DNA of 64,000 bases from M3007 sp033764075 (GTDB lineage Bacteria > Bacteroidota > Bacteroidia > Chitinophagales > Saprospiraceae): assembly GCA_033764075.1 (NCBI GenBank), contig JANRJH010000019.1, positions 1 to 64,000 of the forward strand. The letters are read 5' to 3'. A program made the position numbers and the translations under genes. The notes below the pieces were generated by a model, which was given only the letters and a program-made list of their open reading frames with translations, was not told where the DNA came from and did no database searches. Positions 18,187 through 25,654 of the stretch are shown here, piece after piece. Numbering within the stretch: position 1 is the first letter of the stretch; the number at the start of each line of letters is the position of its first letter.

Positions 18187-19452
18187 ATGAAAACGCCATT
18201 TTTCGCCATTTTTTTTGCTTTTTCAGCCACATTGACTACTGCCCAGGAGGCACTGTCCATCGACGAGTGCCGGCGCCTGGCCCTGGAAAACAGTCCCTTG
18301 CAGGTGCGCAAAGGATATGCGGAGCGAACAGCTTCCCTTCAAAATGAAACTTTGAAGCGCAACAATCTGCCCCGCATCGGTGTGAACGCGCAGGCTAGCT
18401 GGCAATCGGACGTATTTGAATTGCCCTTCGACATTCCGTCTAACCCCACGCCTGTCGTCATTCCAAAGGATCAGTACAAGATTTCCCTGGACGTGTCGCA
18501 GCGCATTTGGGACGGGGGGTACGACAAGATCAATGCCCGGCAGCATGTGCTCAACAGCACCCTGACGGCTGCACAAACGGACGTGGATATCTTTTCACTC
18601 CGGGAAACCGTTACGGATCTTTTTTTCCGGGTACTGCTGCTGCAGGAGAGCGAGCGCATCCTGTTGTCCACCCAGCAAACCCTAGAACAACGCCTCCGGC
18701 AGACAGAAGCCCAGGTGAACCTTGGTGTGAGCCTGCGCACCGCAGCGGACCAGATTCGCATCCAGCTGCAGCAAAACCGGCAACAAGTCGCCGCAGTCCG
18801 TATCGATCAGCAGACCCTTAAACAGGTGTTGGGTGGCTGGATCGGTCGTCCGGATGGCGCATTCACCCTGAGTGCCGACGACCTCAAGGGCGCCTGGGCG
18901 GAGACGGCTACTACCCGGCCCGAATACGCTATGCTGGAAGTGCAAAAAAACCTGATTGAATCGCAGGACGACGCCCTGAAGTTGCACCTGCAACCCCGCG
19001 TGGAAGCCTTCGGGCAGGGTGGCTTCGGGCAGCCCAACCCGCTCAACTTTTTCGAAACGGACTTTGCGCCTTTCGCATTGGTGGGCATACGCGCCAGCTG
19101 GTCGCCCACCGACTGGGGCGTCAGCAAGCGCAGGTCGGAGGTACTGACCCTGCAGGCCATGAGCCTCGACGCCCAGCGCGCCGCGCTCGACCAGCGCATC
19201 GAAGCCGCCAATCGGAAAGACCGGGGCGATTTCGCCAAGTCGCAGTCGTTGCTTCAGGACGACGATGCCATCATCGCCCTCCAGGAGGACATCGTCAGGC
19301 GCGCGGAGGCCCAGGTCGACAACGGCGTGATGACCACCACCGATTACCTCGCACAGGTCAACCTGCTCACGCAGGCTCGCCTTACCCGCAAAACCCATGA
19401 GATTCAGGGCCTGCAAGCCATTGAAATGCACAAAGCCCGCAACAGTGAATAA
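18187..19452 (+). CDS. TolC-family outer-membrane efflux protein
   Basis: Outer-membrane channel of a tripartite exporter, 421 residues. A signal peptide (MKTPFFAIFFAFSATLTTAQ) is followed by the usual OEP start EALSIDECRRLALENSPLQVRKGY. Two long helical repeats rich in Gln, Ala and Leu and strands such as QYKISLDVSQRIWDGG and VGIRASWSPTDWG match the TolC fold, with the second half repeating the first. It is first in the operon; the HlyD-type adaptor begins 15 bases after its stop. The 57-bp regulatory element sits directly upstream. Substrate is unknown. Confidence 0.88.
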   Translation: MKTPFFAIFFAFSATLTTAQEALSIDECRRLALENSPLQVRKGYAERTASLQNETLKRNNLPRIGVNAQASWQSDVFELPFDIPSNPTPVVIPKDQYKISLDVSQRIWDGGYDKINARQHVLNSTLTAAQTDVDIFSLRETVTDLFFRVLLLQESERILLSTQQTLEQRLRQTEAQVNLGVSLRTAADQIRIQLQQNRQQVAAVRIDQQTLKQVLGGWIGRPDGAFTLSADDLKGAWAETATTRPEYAMLEVQKNLIESQDDALKLHLQPRVEAFGQGGFGQPNPLNFFETDFAPFALVGIRASWSPTDWGVSKRRSEVLTLQAMSLDAQRAALDQRIEAANRKDRGDFAKSQSLLQDDDAIIALQEDIVRRAEAQVDNGVMTTTDYLAQVNLLTQARLTRKTHEIQGLQAIEMHKARNSE

Positions 19453-19467
19453 ACATCTTTAACGAAC

Positions 19468-20403
19468 ATGAAACGCATTCCATTCCTGTTTTTGCCCTTG
19501 CTTTGGGCCTCCTGTGGCAATCATGCCCCCAAGGCCGATGCTTACGGCAATTTTGAAGCCGAAGAGTACATCGTAAGCGCCGAAGCCAACGGCCAGATAC
19601 TGCAATTCGATGTAGACGAAGGCCTGGTGCTGCGCGCCGGCCAGGTGGTTGGCGCGGTAGACTCCGTCCAACTGATCCTGCAACGGGAGCAACTCCGGGC
19701 CAGCATCCGCGCCGTAGCCGCCAAAAGCCCAGCCATCCGGGAACAACTGGCTGTATACGAAAAACAACTCGATGCTTCCCGCAGACAACTCGCCTCCCTG
19801 GAGCGCGAAAAACAACGCGTACAAAGTTTGCTCAAACAAGACGCCGCCACCCCCAAGCAGCTCGATGAGCTCAACGACCAGATCGACCTCATCCACAAGC
19901 AAATGGCGGTTACCACCGAGCAGCGCAGCGCCACCGACGCCAGCCTGAGCACCCAAAAGTCGGGGTTGTTGGCAGAAATCATGCCCTTGCAAAAACAGAT
20001 CGAACGCCTCGACGACCAGATTGCCAAGTGCCGACTGGTGAACCCGATGGACGGCACCGTTCTGGTGCAGTACGCCGAGGCCGGTGAAGTAACGACCTAC
20101 GGCAAACCCTTGTACAAACTGGCCGATATGGACACCCTGGTGTTTCGTGCCTATCTGGCCGGCGACCAGTTGAGTCGCATCGTGGTGGGCCAGTCGGTGA
20201 CGGTGCGCATAGACGGACCCGACGGAGGGTACGTCGATTTCCCGGGCAGGGTCACCTGGATCGCCTCCGAAGCGGAATTTACTCCTAAGGTAATCCAGAC
20301 GAAAAACGAGCGGGTACACCTCGTGTACGCGATCAAGGTGCTGGTAGGCAACGACGGGCGTCTGAAGATCGGTATGCCCGGGGAAATGATCATTTCCGGT
20401 TAA
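19468..20403 (+). CDS. HlyD/YbhG-type periplasmic adaptor, lipoprotein-like
   Basis: Membrane-fusion protein that joins the inner-membrane ABC transporter to the TolC channel, 311 residues. The N-terminus MKRIPFLFLPLLWASCGNH contains a lipobox-like WASC, so it is probably lipid-anchored and not held by a transmembrane helix. A split biotinyl-lipoyl-like domain (ANGQILQFDVDEGLVLRAGQVVGAVDS and NPMDGTVLVQYAEAGEVTTYGKPL) flanks a long coiled-coil hairpin (about 75-190), and a beta-barrel follows. ATP-binding genes come next in the operon with a 15-base gap, as in the ybhGFSR operon. Confidence 0.88.
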   Translation: MKRIPFLFLPLLWASCGNHAPKADAYGNFEAEEYIVSAEANGQILQFDVDEGLVLRAGQVVGAVDSVQLILQREQLRASIRAVAAKSPAIREQLAVYEKQLDASRRQLASLEREKQRVQSLLKQDAATPKQLDELNDQIDLIHKQMAVTTEQRSATDASLSTQKSGLLAEIMPLQKQIERLDDQIAKCRLVNPMDGTVLVQYAEAGEVTTYGKPLYKLADMDTLVFRAYLAGDQLSRIVVGQSVTVRIDGPDGGYVDFPGRVTWIASEAEFTPKVIQTKNERVHLVYAIKVLVGNDGRLKIGMPGEMIISG

Positions 20404-20418
20404 CGTATCTGAAATCCA

Positions 20419-21318
20419 ATGATCCACATTCAATCCATATCGAAGTCTTACCCGGCTACCCAAGCCCTGAAAGACGTCTCTCTCGAGGTTCAGCCCGGGG
20501 AGATCTTTGGTCTGATCGGTCCCGACGGCGCCGGAAAAACCACCCTTTTCCGCATCCTGGCCACCCTTATTTCGCCGGATCAGGGCGCCGCGTCGATTGA
20601 TGGCCTGGATACCGGGAAAGACTACAGGGCCATCCGGCAGATGATCGGCTACATGCCCGGGCGGTTTTCGCTGTATCAGGACCTGACTGTGGAGGAAAAC
20701 CTTACGTTTTTTGCCACGGTCTTTGGCACCACCGTTGCAGAAAACTACGCGTTGATCCGGGACATATATGTTCAACTGGAGCCTTTCAAACACCGCAGGG
20801 CCGGTGCATTGTCTGGCGGGATGAAACAAAAACTGGCGCTCTGCTGCGCGCTCATCCACGAACCAAGGGTCCTGCTCCTCGATGAACCGGGTACGGGGGT
20901 GGATCCTGTTTCCCGGAAGGAATTTTGGGAAATGCTCAAAAAGTTGCAAACGCGGGGGTTGACCATGTTGGTGAGCACCGCTTACATGGACGAGGCCACG
21001 CTTTGCGACCGGGTGGCACTTATCCATCATGGCAGCATCCTGGCGGTGGACACGCCAGACGGCATCGCGAGCGCTTACCGGCGCCCGTTGTATGCTGTGC
21101 GCTCGGATGATCAGTACACCCTGATGCGCGATTTGCGCCGGTTGGAAGTGGTGGCCGGCTGCTACGCCTTTGGCGAGTACGCCCACCTGGCACTGCACAC
21201 CGAAACCTGGAACCATGTCGACATTCAGCGGTACCTGGAGCAACATGGGCATCAAAATGTGGAGGTTTCCCGGACTACCCCGACCATTGAAGATTGTTTT
21301 ATCGACCTGCTCAACTGA
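20419..21318 (+). CDS. ABC exporter ATP-binding protein 1 (YbhF N-half-like)
   Basis: ATPase of an ABC-2 type exporter, 299 residues. Walker A is GPDGAGKTT (about 34-42), the signature is LSGGMKQKLALCCALI, and Walker B is VLLLDEPGTGVDP. The GPDGAGKTT variant, with Asp after GP, is typical of the first half of YbhF. A C-terminal extension of about 80 residues follows the nucleotide-binding domain. In enterobacterial YbhF two ATPase domains are fused; here they are separate adjacent genes, 21 bases apart. Confidence 0.9.
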   Translation: MIHIQSISKSYPATQALKDVSLEVQPGEIFGLIGPDGAGKTTLFRILATLISPDQGAASIDGLDTGKDYRAIRQMIGYMPGRFSLYQDLTVEENLTFFATVFGTTVAENYALIRDIYVQLEPFKHRRAGALSGGMKQKLALCCALIHEPRVLLLDEPGTGVDPVSRKEFWEMLKKLQTRGLTMLVSTAYMDEATLCDRVALIHHGSILAVDTPDGIASAYRRPLYAVRSDDQYTLMRDLRRLEVVAGCYAFGEYAHLALHTETWNHVDIQRYLEQHGHQNVEVSRTTPTIEDCFIDLLN

Positions 21319-21339
21319 TCCCGACATTTCTGCCACACC

Positions 21340-22080
21340 ATGCACAACGACATTATTTCGGTACAAAAACTCACTAAAAAATTTGGCGCCTTCACGGCAG
21401 TAGACGCCATCAGCTTTGGGGTGCAACGGGGAGAGATATTCGGATTCCTGGGTGCCAACGGCGCCGGCAAAACCACGGCCCTGAAAATGCTCACCGGCCT
21501 GCTCACACCCACATCCGGTGTGGCCACAGTTGCCGGGTACGACGTAATCCGGTACCCTGACCGGGTAAAGCAACGCATCGGGTACATGAGCCAGCGGTTC
21601 AGCCTGTACGAAGACCTCACCGTACGCGAAAACATCCGGCTTTACGGGGGTATTTATGGCCTGCCAAAGGCTGAAATCCGGGAAAAATCGGCGCAAATGC
21701 TGTCCAAGCTGGAATTAAAAGCGCAGGCCGACACCCTCGTGGGTAGTCTTCCGCTAGGGTGGCGCCAGAAACTGGCCTTCACCGTTGCCCTGGTGCACGA
21801 CCCCGGCGTGGTATTTCTCGATGAGCCTACCAGCGGTGTGGATCCGCTTACCCGGCGACAGTTCTGGGACCTGATCTACGAAGCGGCTCATCAGGGAGTG
21901 ACCCTCATGGTAACCACCCACTACATGGACGAAGCCGAGTATTGCGATCGGGTGAGCATTATGGTCGACGGCCGGATTGAAGTTTTGGACACACCCAGAC
22001 AGGTGAAAACCCAGCTTGGCGTGCAAACAATGGACGAGGCCTTCCGGGTCCTGGCGCGTCCGCAAACAGCCATATCATGA
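21340..22080 (+). CDS. ABC exporter ATP-binding protein 2 (YbhF C-half-like)
   Basis: Second ATPase of the exporter, 246 residues. Walker A is GANGAGKTT and Walker B is VVFLDEPTSGVDP. The signature motif is degenerate: LPLGWRQKLAF stands where LSGGxxQ is expected, a variant also typical of the C-terminal half of YbhF, so the two ATPases probably pair as unequal partners with one normal and one modified site. Its stop overlaps the start of the first permease (ATGA), indicating translational coupling. Confidence 0.9.
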   Translation: MHNDIISVQKLTKKFGAFTAVDAISFGVQRGEIFGFLGANGAGKTTALKMLTGLLTPTSGVATVAGYDVIRYPDRVKQRIGYMSQRFSLYEDLTVRENIRLYGGIYGLPKAEIREKSAQMLSKLELKAQADTLVGSLPLGWRQKLAFTVALVHDPGVVFLDEPTSGVDPLTRRQFWDLIYEAAHQGVTLMVTTHYMDEAEYCDRVSIMVDGRIEVLDTPRQVKTQLGVQTMDEAFRVLARPQTAIS

Positions 22081-23192
22081 ACATTAAACGCTTGCAGTCC
22101 TTTTTTCGAAAGGAATTCCGGCACATCCTGCGCGACCGCCGCACCCTGCTCATCCTGTTTGGCATGCCGCTGGCACAGGTGCTTCTGTTTGGTTTCGTGT
22201 TGTCGAACGAGATCAAAAATACCAACATCGCTGTGCTCGACCAAGCCAAGGACGCCGAGAGCATTGCACTGACCAACAAGCTGGTTTCCAGCGGCTATTT
22301 CCGCATAGCGCATACCCTGGAATCGGCCCGTGATCTGGAACCGGCGTTTCGCTCCGGAAAAGTCAAGATGGCGTTTGTTTTTTCGCCGGGTTTCGGGCAT
22401 CAACTGGCGCATGAAGGCGTCGCGCCCTTGCAGATTATCTCCGACGCTTCTGACCCGAATACGGCTACAACGTTGTTGCAGTATGCACAGGCCATCGTTC
22501 AGGATTACCAATTGGCGCTTGCGGCAGGGCAGATGGCGGGCAGGGCCACCATACAGGTGCAGACACGCATGCAGTACAATCCGGAGCAAAAGGCCGTATT
22601 TACCTTTGTTCCGGGCGTGATTACACTCATCCTGATGCTGGTGTCGGCCATGATGACGTCCATTACCATTGCCCGTGAAAAAGAGCTGGGCACCATGGAG
22701 GTATTGCTGGTGTCGCCCTTGCAGCCACTCGAGATCATTCTGGGTAAAACAAGTCCTTATCTCCTGCTTTCGCTGGTCAGTACGGTCGTCGTTATTCTGG
22801 TGAGCATGGGCATTTTCGGTATGCCCATACGCGGAAGTCTGTTGTTGCTGGCCATGGAGTGCATCCTGTACACTTTCGTAGCCCTCTCCTTGGGCATTTT
22901 AATCTCTACCCGGGCCAAAGACCAGATGACGGCCATGTTCATGTCTGCCCTGGGGCTGCTGATGCCCACCATGCTGTTGTCGGGGTTCATTTTTCCAAGG
23001 GAAAGCATGCCTTGGGCGCTTCAGGTAATTGGCATGGCCATTCCAGCCACCTGGTTTAATCCCATTGTGAAGGGCGTAATGATCAAGGGGGTAGGGTTGG
23101 AGGTTTTATGGCTCGAAACCGTGGTTTTGGCAGGAATGGCTTTGTTTTTCCTGGTATTAAGCTTAAGAAATTTTAAAGACAAACTGGAGTAA
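22077..23192 (+). CDS. ABC-2 type permease 1 (YbhS/YbhR-like)
   Basis: Inner-membrane permease of 371 residues. It has one N-terminal transmembrane helix (TLLILFGMPLAQVLLFGFVLS), a large periplasmic domain (about 45-170), then five helices including FVPGVITLILMLVSAMMTSITIAREKELGTMEVLLVSPL, the ABC-2 signature region. It starts inside the stop codon of the second ATPase gene. Paralogous to the second permease that follows after a 66-base gap, with which it presumably forms a heterodimer. Confidence 0.9.
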   Translation: MNIKRLQSFFRKEFRHILRDRRTLLILFGMPLAQVLLFGFVLSNEIKNTNIAVLDQAKDAESIALTNKLVSSGYFRIAHTLESARDLEPAFRSGKVKMAFVFSPGFGHQLAHEGVAPLQIISDASDPNTATTLLQYAQAIVQDYQLALAAGQMAGRATIQVQTRMQYNPEQKAVFTFVPGVITLILMLVSAMMTSITIAREKELGTMEVLLVSPLQPLEIILGKTSPYLLLSLVSTVVVILVSMGIFGMPIRGSLLLLAMECILYTFVALSLGILISTRAKDQMTAMFMSALGLLMPTMLLSGFIFPRESMPWALQVIGMAIPATWFNPIVKGVMIKGVGLEVLWLETVVLAGMALFFLVLSLRNFKDKLE

Positions 23193-23199
23193 AGGCCAC

Positions 23200-23227
23200 T
23201 CGTCCTACGAGTATACTCGTAGGACGA
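23200..23227. repeat. 28-bp perfect palindrome, copy 2
   Basis: Half-site TCGTCCTACGAGTA followed by its exact reverse complement. It differs from copy 1 (18148-18175) at a single base. It lies between the two permease genes and has no T-tract, so it is unlikely to be a simple terminator. Confidence 0.9.
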
Positions 23228-23236
23228 ATATCTTCC

Positions 23237-23256
23237 GGTTAAACCAAACGGTTAAA
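23237..23256 (-). promoter_or_regulatory. Putative TetR operator, inverted copy (TTTAACC-GTTTGG-TTTAACC)
   Basis: Read on the minus strand this has the same block length and spacing as 18119-18138, and the nine-base gap to the palindrome is also conserved. It ends two bases before the start codon of the second permease. Confidence 0.55.
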
Positions 23257-23258
23257 GC

Positions 23259-24374
23259 ATGCGCAAGGTTATTTTTCTGGTACAAAAAGAATTTCTTCAG
23301 GTTTTTCGCAACCGCACCATGTTGCCCCTGCTGCTCGTCATGCCGGTGGTGCAGACGTTCCTGCTCTCTTTCGCAGCGAATTACGAGATCAAGAACCTGG
23401 GGCTGGCCGTGGTGGACCACGACCTGTCCTCTGCGTCCCGGCGACTGGTGGGCAAGTTCAGTGGAAGCGGCTATTTCCAGGTCAAATACGCGGGATTTTC
23501 CCGCGCCGAGGCCGACGAGGCGCTGGCGGCCGACCGTGTAGACCTGATCCTGGAAATTCCATCCGACTTTGAACGCACCCTGGTGCGCGAAAACAGGGCG
23601 AGCATTGCCGTGAATGCCAACGCCATCGATGCCTCCAAGGCAGGCATCGGTATGGGTTATGCTGCGGGAATCGTGCAGGATTTTCAACGGGAACTACCCG
23701 ACCTCGTGCCGGCAACGCCTGCTGCCCGGCCGGAGGGCATTCAGGTCACTTACAGCAACTGGTACAACCCGGAACTGAACTACAAGCACTTTATGGTGCC
23801 TGGTATACTGGGCATCATTGTGTCGCTCATAATTTGTTTTCTCACAGCGCTGAACATCGTTCGGGAAAGGGAAATTGGTACCATCGACCAGATCAATGTG
23901 ACCCCTTTGCACAAATGGCAGTTTATTCTGGGCAAACTGCTGCCTTTCTGGATCATCTCCCAGGTAATCCTGGCTTTGGGCCTGACCGTCGGGTACCTCG
24001 CATTTCGCATTCCCATGGAAGGCAGTCTGTTTTTGGTTTTCGGCTTTGCGCTGTTGTATGCGCCCTGTATGCTGGGGCTGGGTTTTCTCATTTCCAACTT
24101 TGCCGACACGCAACAACAGGCAGTGTTTACTGCCTGGTTTTTTCTGGTGGTGTTTATCCTGATGAGCGGACTTTTTACGCCTGTTGAAAGCATGCCCTTG
24201 TGGGCCCAACGGATTAACCTGCTCAACCCGGTGCACTACTTCGTATTATTTATGCGCCAGGTACTGATGAAGGGCGCCACGTTTGCCGACGTTCGCGGGC
24301 TGTTTGCCGCTGTACTGGCATACGGTGTAGTGGTAAACGTGCTGGCGGTGTGGACGTACCGGAAACGAAGTTGA
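23259..24374 (+). CDS. ABC-2 type permease 2 (YbhR/YbhS-like)
   Basis: Second inner-membrane permease, 371 residues, with the same layout as the first: N-terminal helix (MLPLLLVMPVVQTFLLSFAANYEI), large periplasmic domain, then five helices including HFMVPGILGIIVSLIICFLTALNIVREREIGT. The 66 bases in front of it contain a 28-bp palindrome and an inverted TTTAACC pair that abuts the start codon, so it may be controlled partly apart from the rest of the operon. It ends five bases from the stop of the convergent hydrolase gene. Confidence 0.9.
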   Translation: MRKVIFLVQKEFLQVFRNRTMLPLLLVMPVVQTFLLSFAANYEIKNLGLAVVDHDLSSASRRLVGKFSGSGYFQVKYAGFSRAEADEALAADRVDLILEIPSDFERTLVRENRASIAVNANAIDASKAGIGMGYAAGIVQDFQRELPDLVPATPAARPEGIQVTYSNWYNPELNYKHFMVPGILGIIVSLIICFLTALNIVREREIGTIDQINVTPLHKWQFILGKLLPFWIISQVILALGLTVGYLAFRIPMEGSLFLVFGFALLYAPCMLGLGFLISNFADTQQQAVFTAWFFLVVFILMSGLFTPVESMPLWAQRINLLNPVHYFVLFMRQVLMKGATFADVRGLFAAVLAYGVVVNVLAVWTYRKRS

Positions 24375-24379
24375 GCGGC

Positions 24380-25504
24380 TTACGGCTTTTTATTCAACCC
24401 GCCGGCATCGGCGCCACGAATTTCAGGCTGTTTTTGTGCCATGGATTTGCTCACCTCCGGCGCTTCAACCCGAAGCGGCCGAACCGGTTTGCCGTCGAAC
24501 CATCGACCCAGGTACCGTCGTTCGGGTGTATCGCTGAACACGAGATCCGTTCCGCTGCCTGTTTTCAGTATTTTCAGCAATGCATCGGCGTGTTTCCAGT
24601 AACAGTAAAGGTCCACCACGTTTGTCCGGGTGTTGATGGCGCCCCGGTTCACGGTATAATTGCGCAGGCCGGTATCCAGGTCGGGGTCAATGGCATAGGG
24701 TTCGGCGTGCGAAGACGTGAGCAGGCGTTGCCGGTAGGGCTCGGAGTAGTGCTCCACCAGGCTGCGCATGGGCGTATGCACGGCGGTGTTGAGCACCAGG
24801 CGGCTGAAGGTATCGCCCACCACCACGTCTTTGTTGCCGACTATGGCGATCAACAGAAGGTCGGCCGGTAGCCCTTCGTAACTTTTTTTGACGGCGTTGT
24901 GTATGGGTCCGCTGCCGGGTTGGCACAACAGCATGGCCCTGGGTTGCGGAATGCCCAGCGCCTGCCATTCGACCCCCATGTTGGCCGCCGTGACGCCGCC
25001 GTACGAATGCCCGATGTACAGCATCCGATCGGTGCGCAGGCAGGTGCGACCTTCGTTGTGTACCCGCGCGATGGCGTTTTTCACCGCTTTGGCAGCATTG
25101 CGGGAAAACTGCACCGGCCGGGGCGCGACCAGATTTTTTTGATACCGTGGATAAACCACCACATACCCCTGCGATACAAGGTGCTTGATCCAGGCCCCGT
25201 ACAAGACCGGGTTGTAACCACCGTATCCATGCAGGAAAACCACCAGATCGGCCGTATCGGGTACGGGGGATACCGGCTCGAAAAGCCAGTAACCGTCGGC
25301 TTTTTCAGCAAAATCGCGCATCCGCACCTCGGCATGGCGGTAGAGCGGGAGAGACGAGGTATGGGTGTTGGCCGCCGGGTCCGGAAGATCGGGCCATGCG
25401 GATTCCAGGATGACCGGCCGGGAAAAAGGATAATAAAAGCTGGTTTGTCCGAAAAGGGCCGGTACAAAAAAAAGAAACAACGGGGTAGCAATACGACGCA
25501 TCAT
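24380..25504 (-). CDS. Secreted alpha/beta hydrolase
   Basis: An exported hydrolase of 374 residues with signal peptide (ends ALFGQ). LVVFLHGYGGYNP looks like an oxyanion-hole loop, and YIGHSYGG holds the nucleophile (Ser about 167). Histidine and acidic partners are likely in the C-terminal half (HADALLKILKTGSGTD is near the expected acid/His region), but they are not assigned with certainty. The fold resembles chlorophyllase/PET-hydrolase-like or dienelactone-type hydrolases; substrate unknown. It has two consecutive ATG codons at the start and is separated from the upstream TonB receptor by a terminator, so it is probably transcribed alone. Confidence 0.75.
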   Translation of the reverse strand: MMRRIATPLFLFFVPALFGQTSFYYPFSRPVILESAWPDLPDPAANTHTSSLPLYRHAEVRMRDFAEKADGYWLFEPVSPVPDTADLVVFLHGYGGYNPVLYGAWIKHLVSQGYVVVYPRYQKNLVAPRPVQFSRNAAKAVKNAIARVHNEGRTCLRTDRMLYIGHSYGGVTAANMGVEWQALGIPQPRAMLLCQPGSGPIHNAVKKSYEGLPADLLLIAIVGNKDVVVGDTFSRLVLNTAVHTPMRSLVEHYSEPYRQRLLTSSHAEPYAIDPDLDTGLRNYTVNRGAINTRTNVVDLYCYWKHADALLKILKTGSGTDLVFSDTPERRYLGRWFDGKPVRPLRVEAPEVSKSMAQKQPEIRGADAGGLNKKP

Positions 25505-25584
25505 CTATAGTTAGCCGTTGGGTATAACGCAGAAAATGGGGTTTTAGGTAGTGAAAATCAAAAAAAATATTTATGTCTGAAAGA

Positions 25585-25621
25585 CCAAAAAACAGGCATG
25601 AACCCATGCGATGCATGCCTG
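25585..25621 (-). terminator. Rho-independent terminator after the TonB receptor
   Basis: Stem CAGGCATG / CATGCCTG (25593-25600 with 25614-25621), loop of 13 bases, followed on the minus strand by six T. It lies about 35 bases beyond the receptor stop codon. Confidence 0.7.
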
Positions 25622-25654
25622 CTCCTTGGAAATGGTTGGTGCTTCTTCTGCCGA

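Noticed and set aside
19459..21696. A 745-codon open frame antisense to the HlyD and ATPase genes
   Set aside because: It is the reverse-strand shadow of two clear genes in GC-rich DNA. Its residues are rich in His, Gly and Val and match no domain.
23200..23227. Palindrome as a terminator of permease 1
   Set aside because: No T-tract follows on either strand, and the near-identical copy lies upstream of the first gene of the operon.
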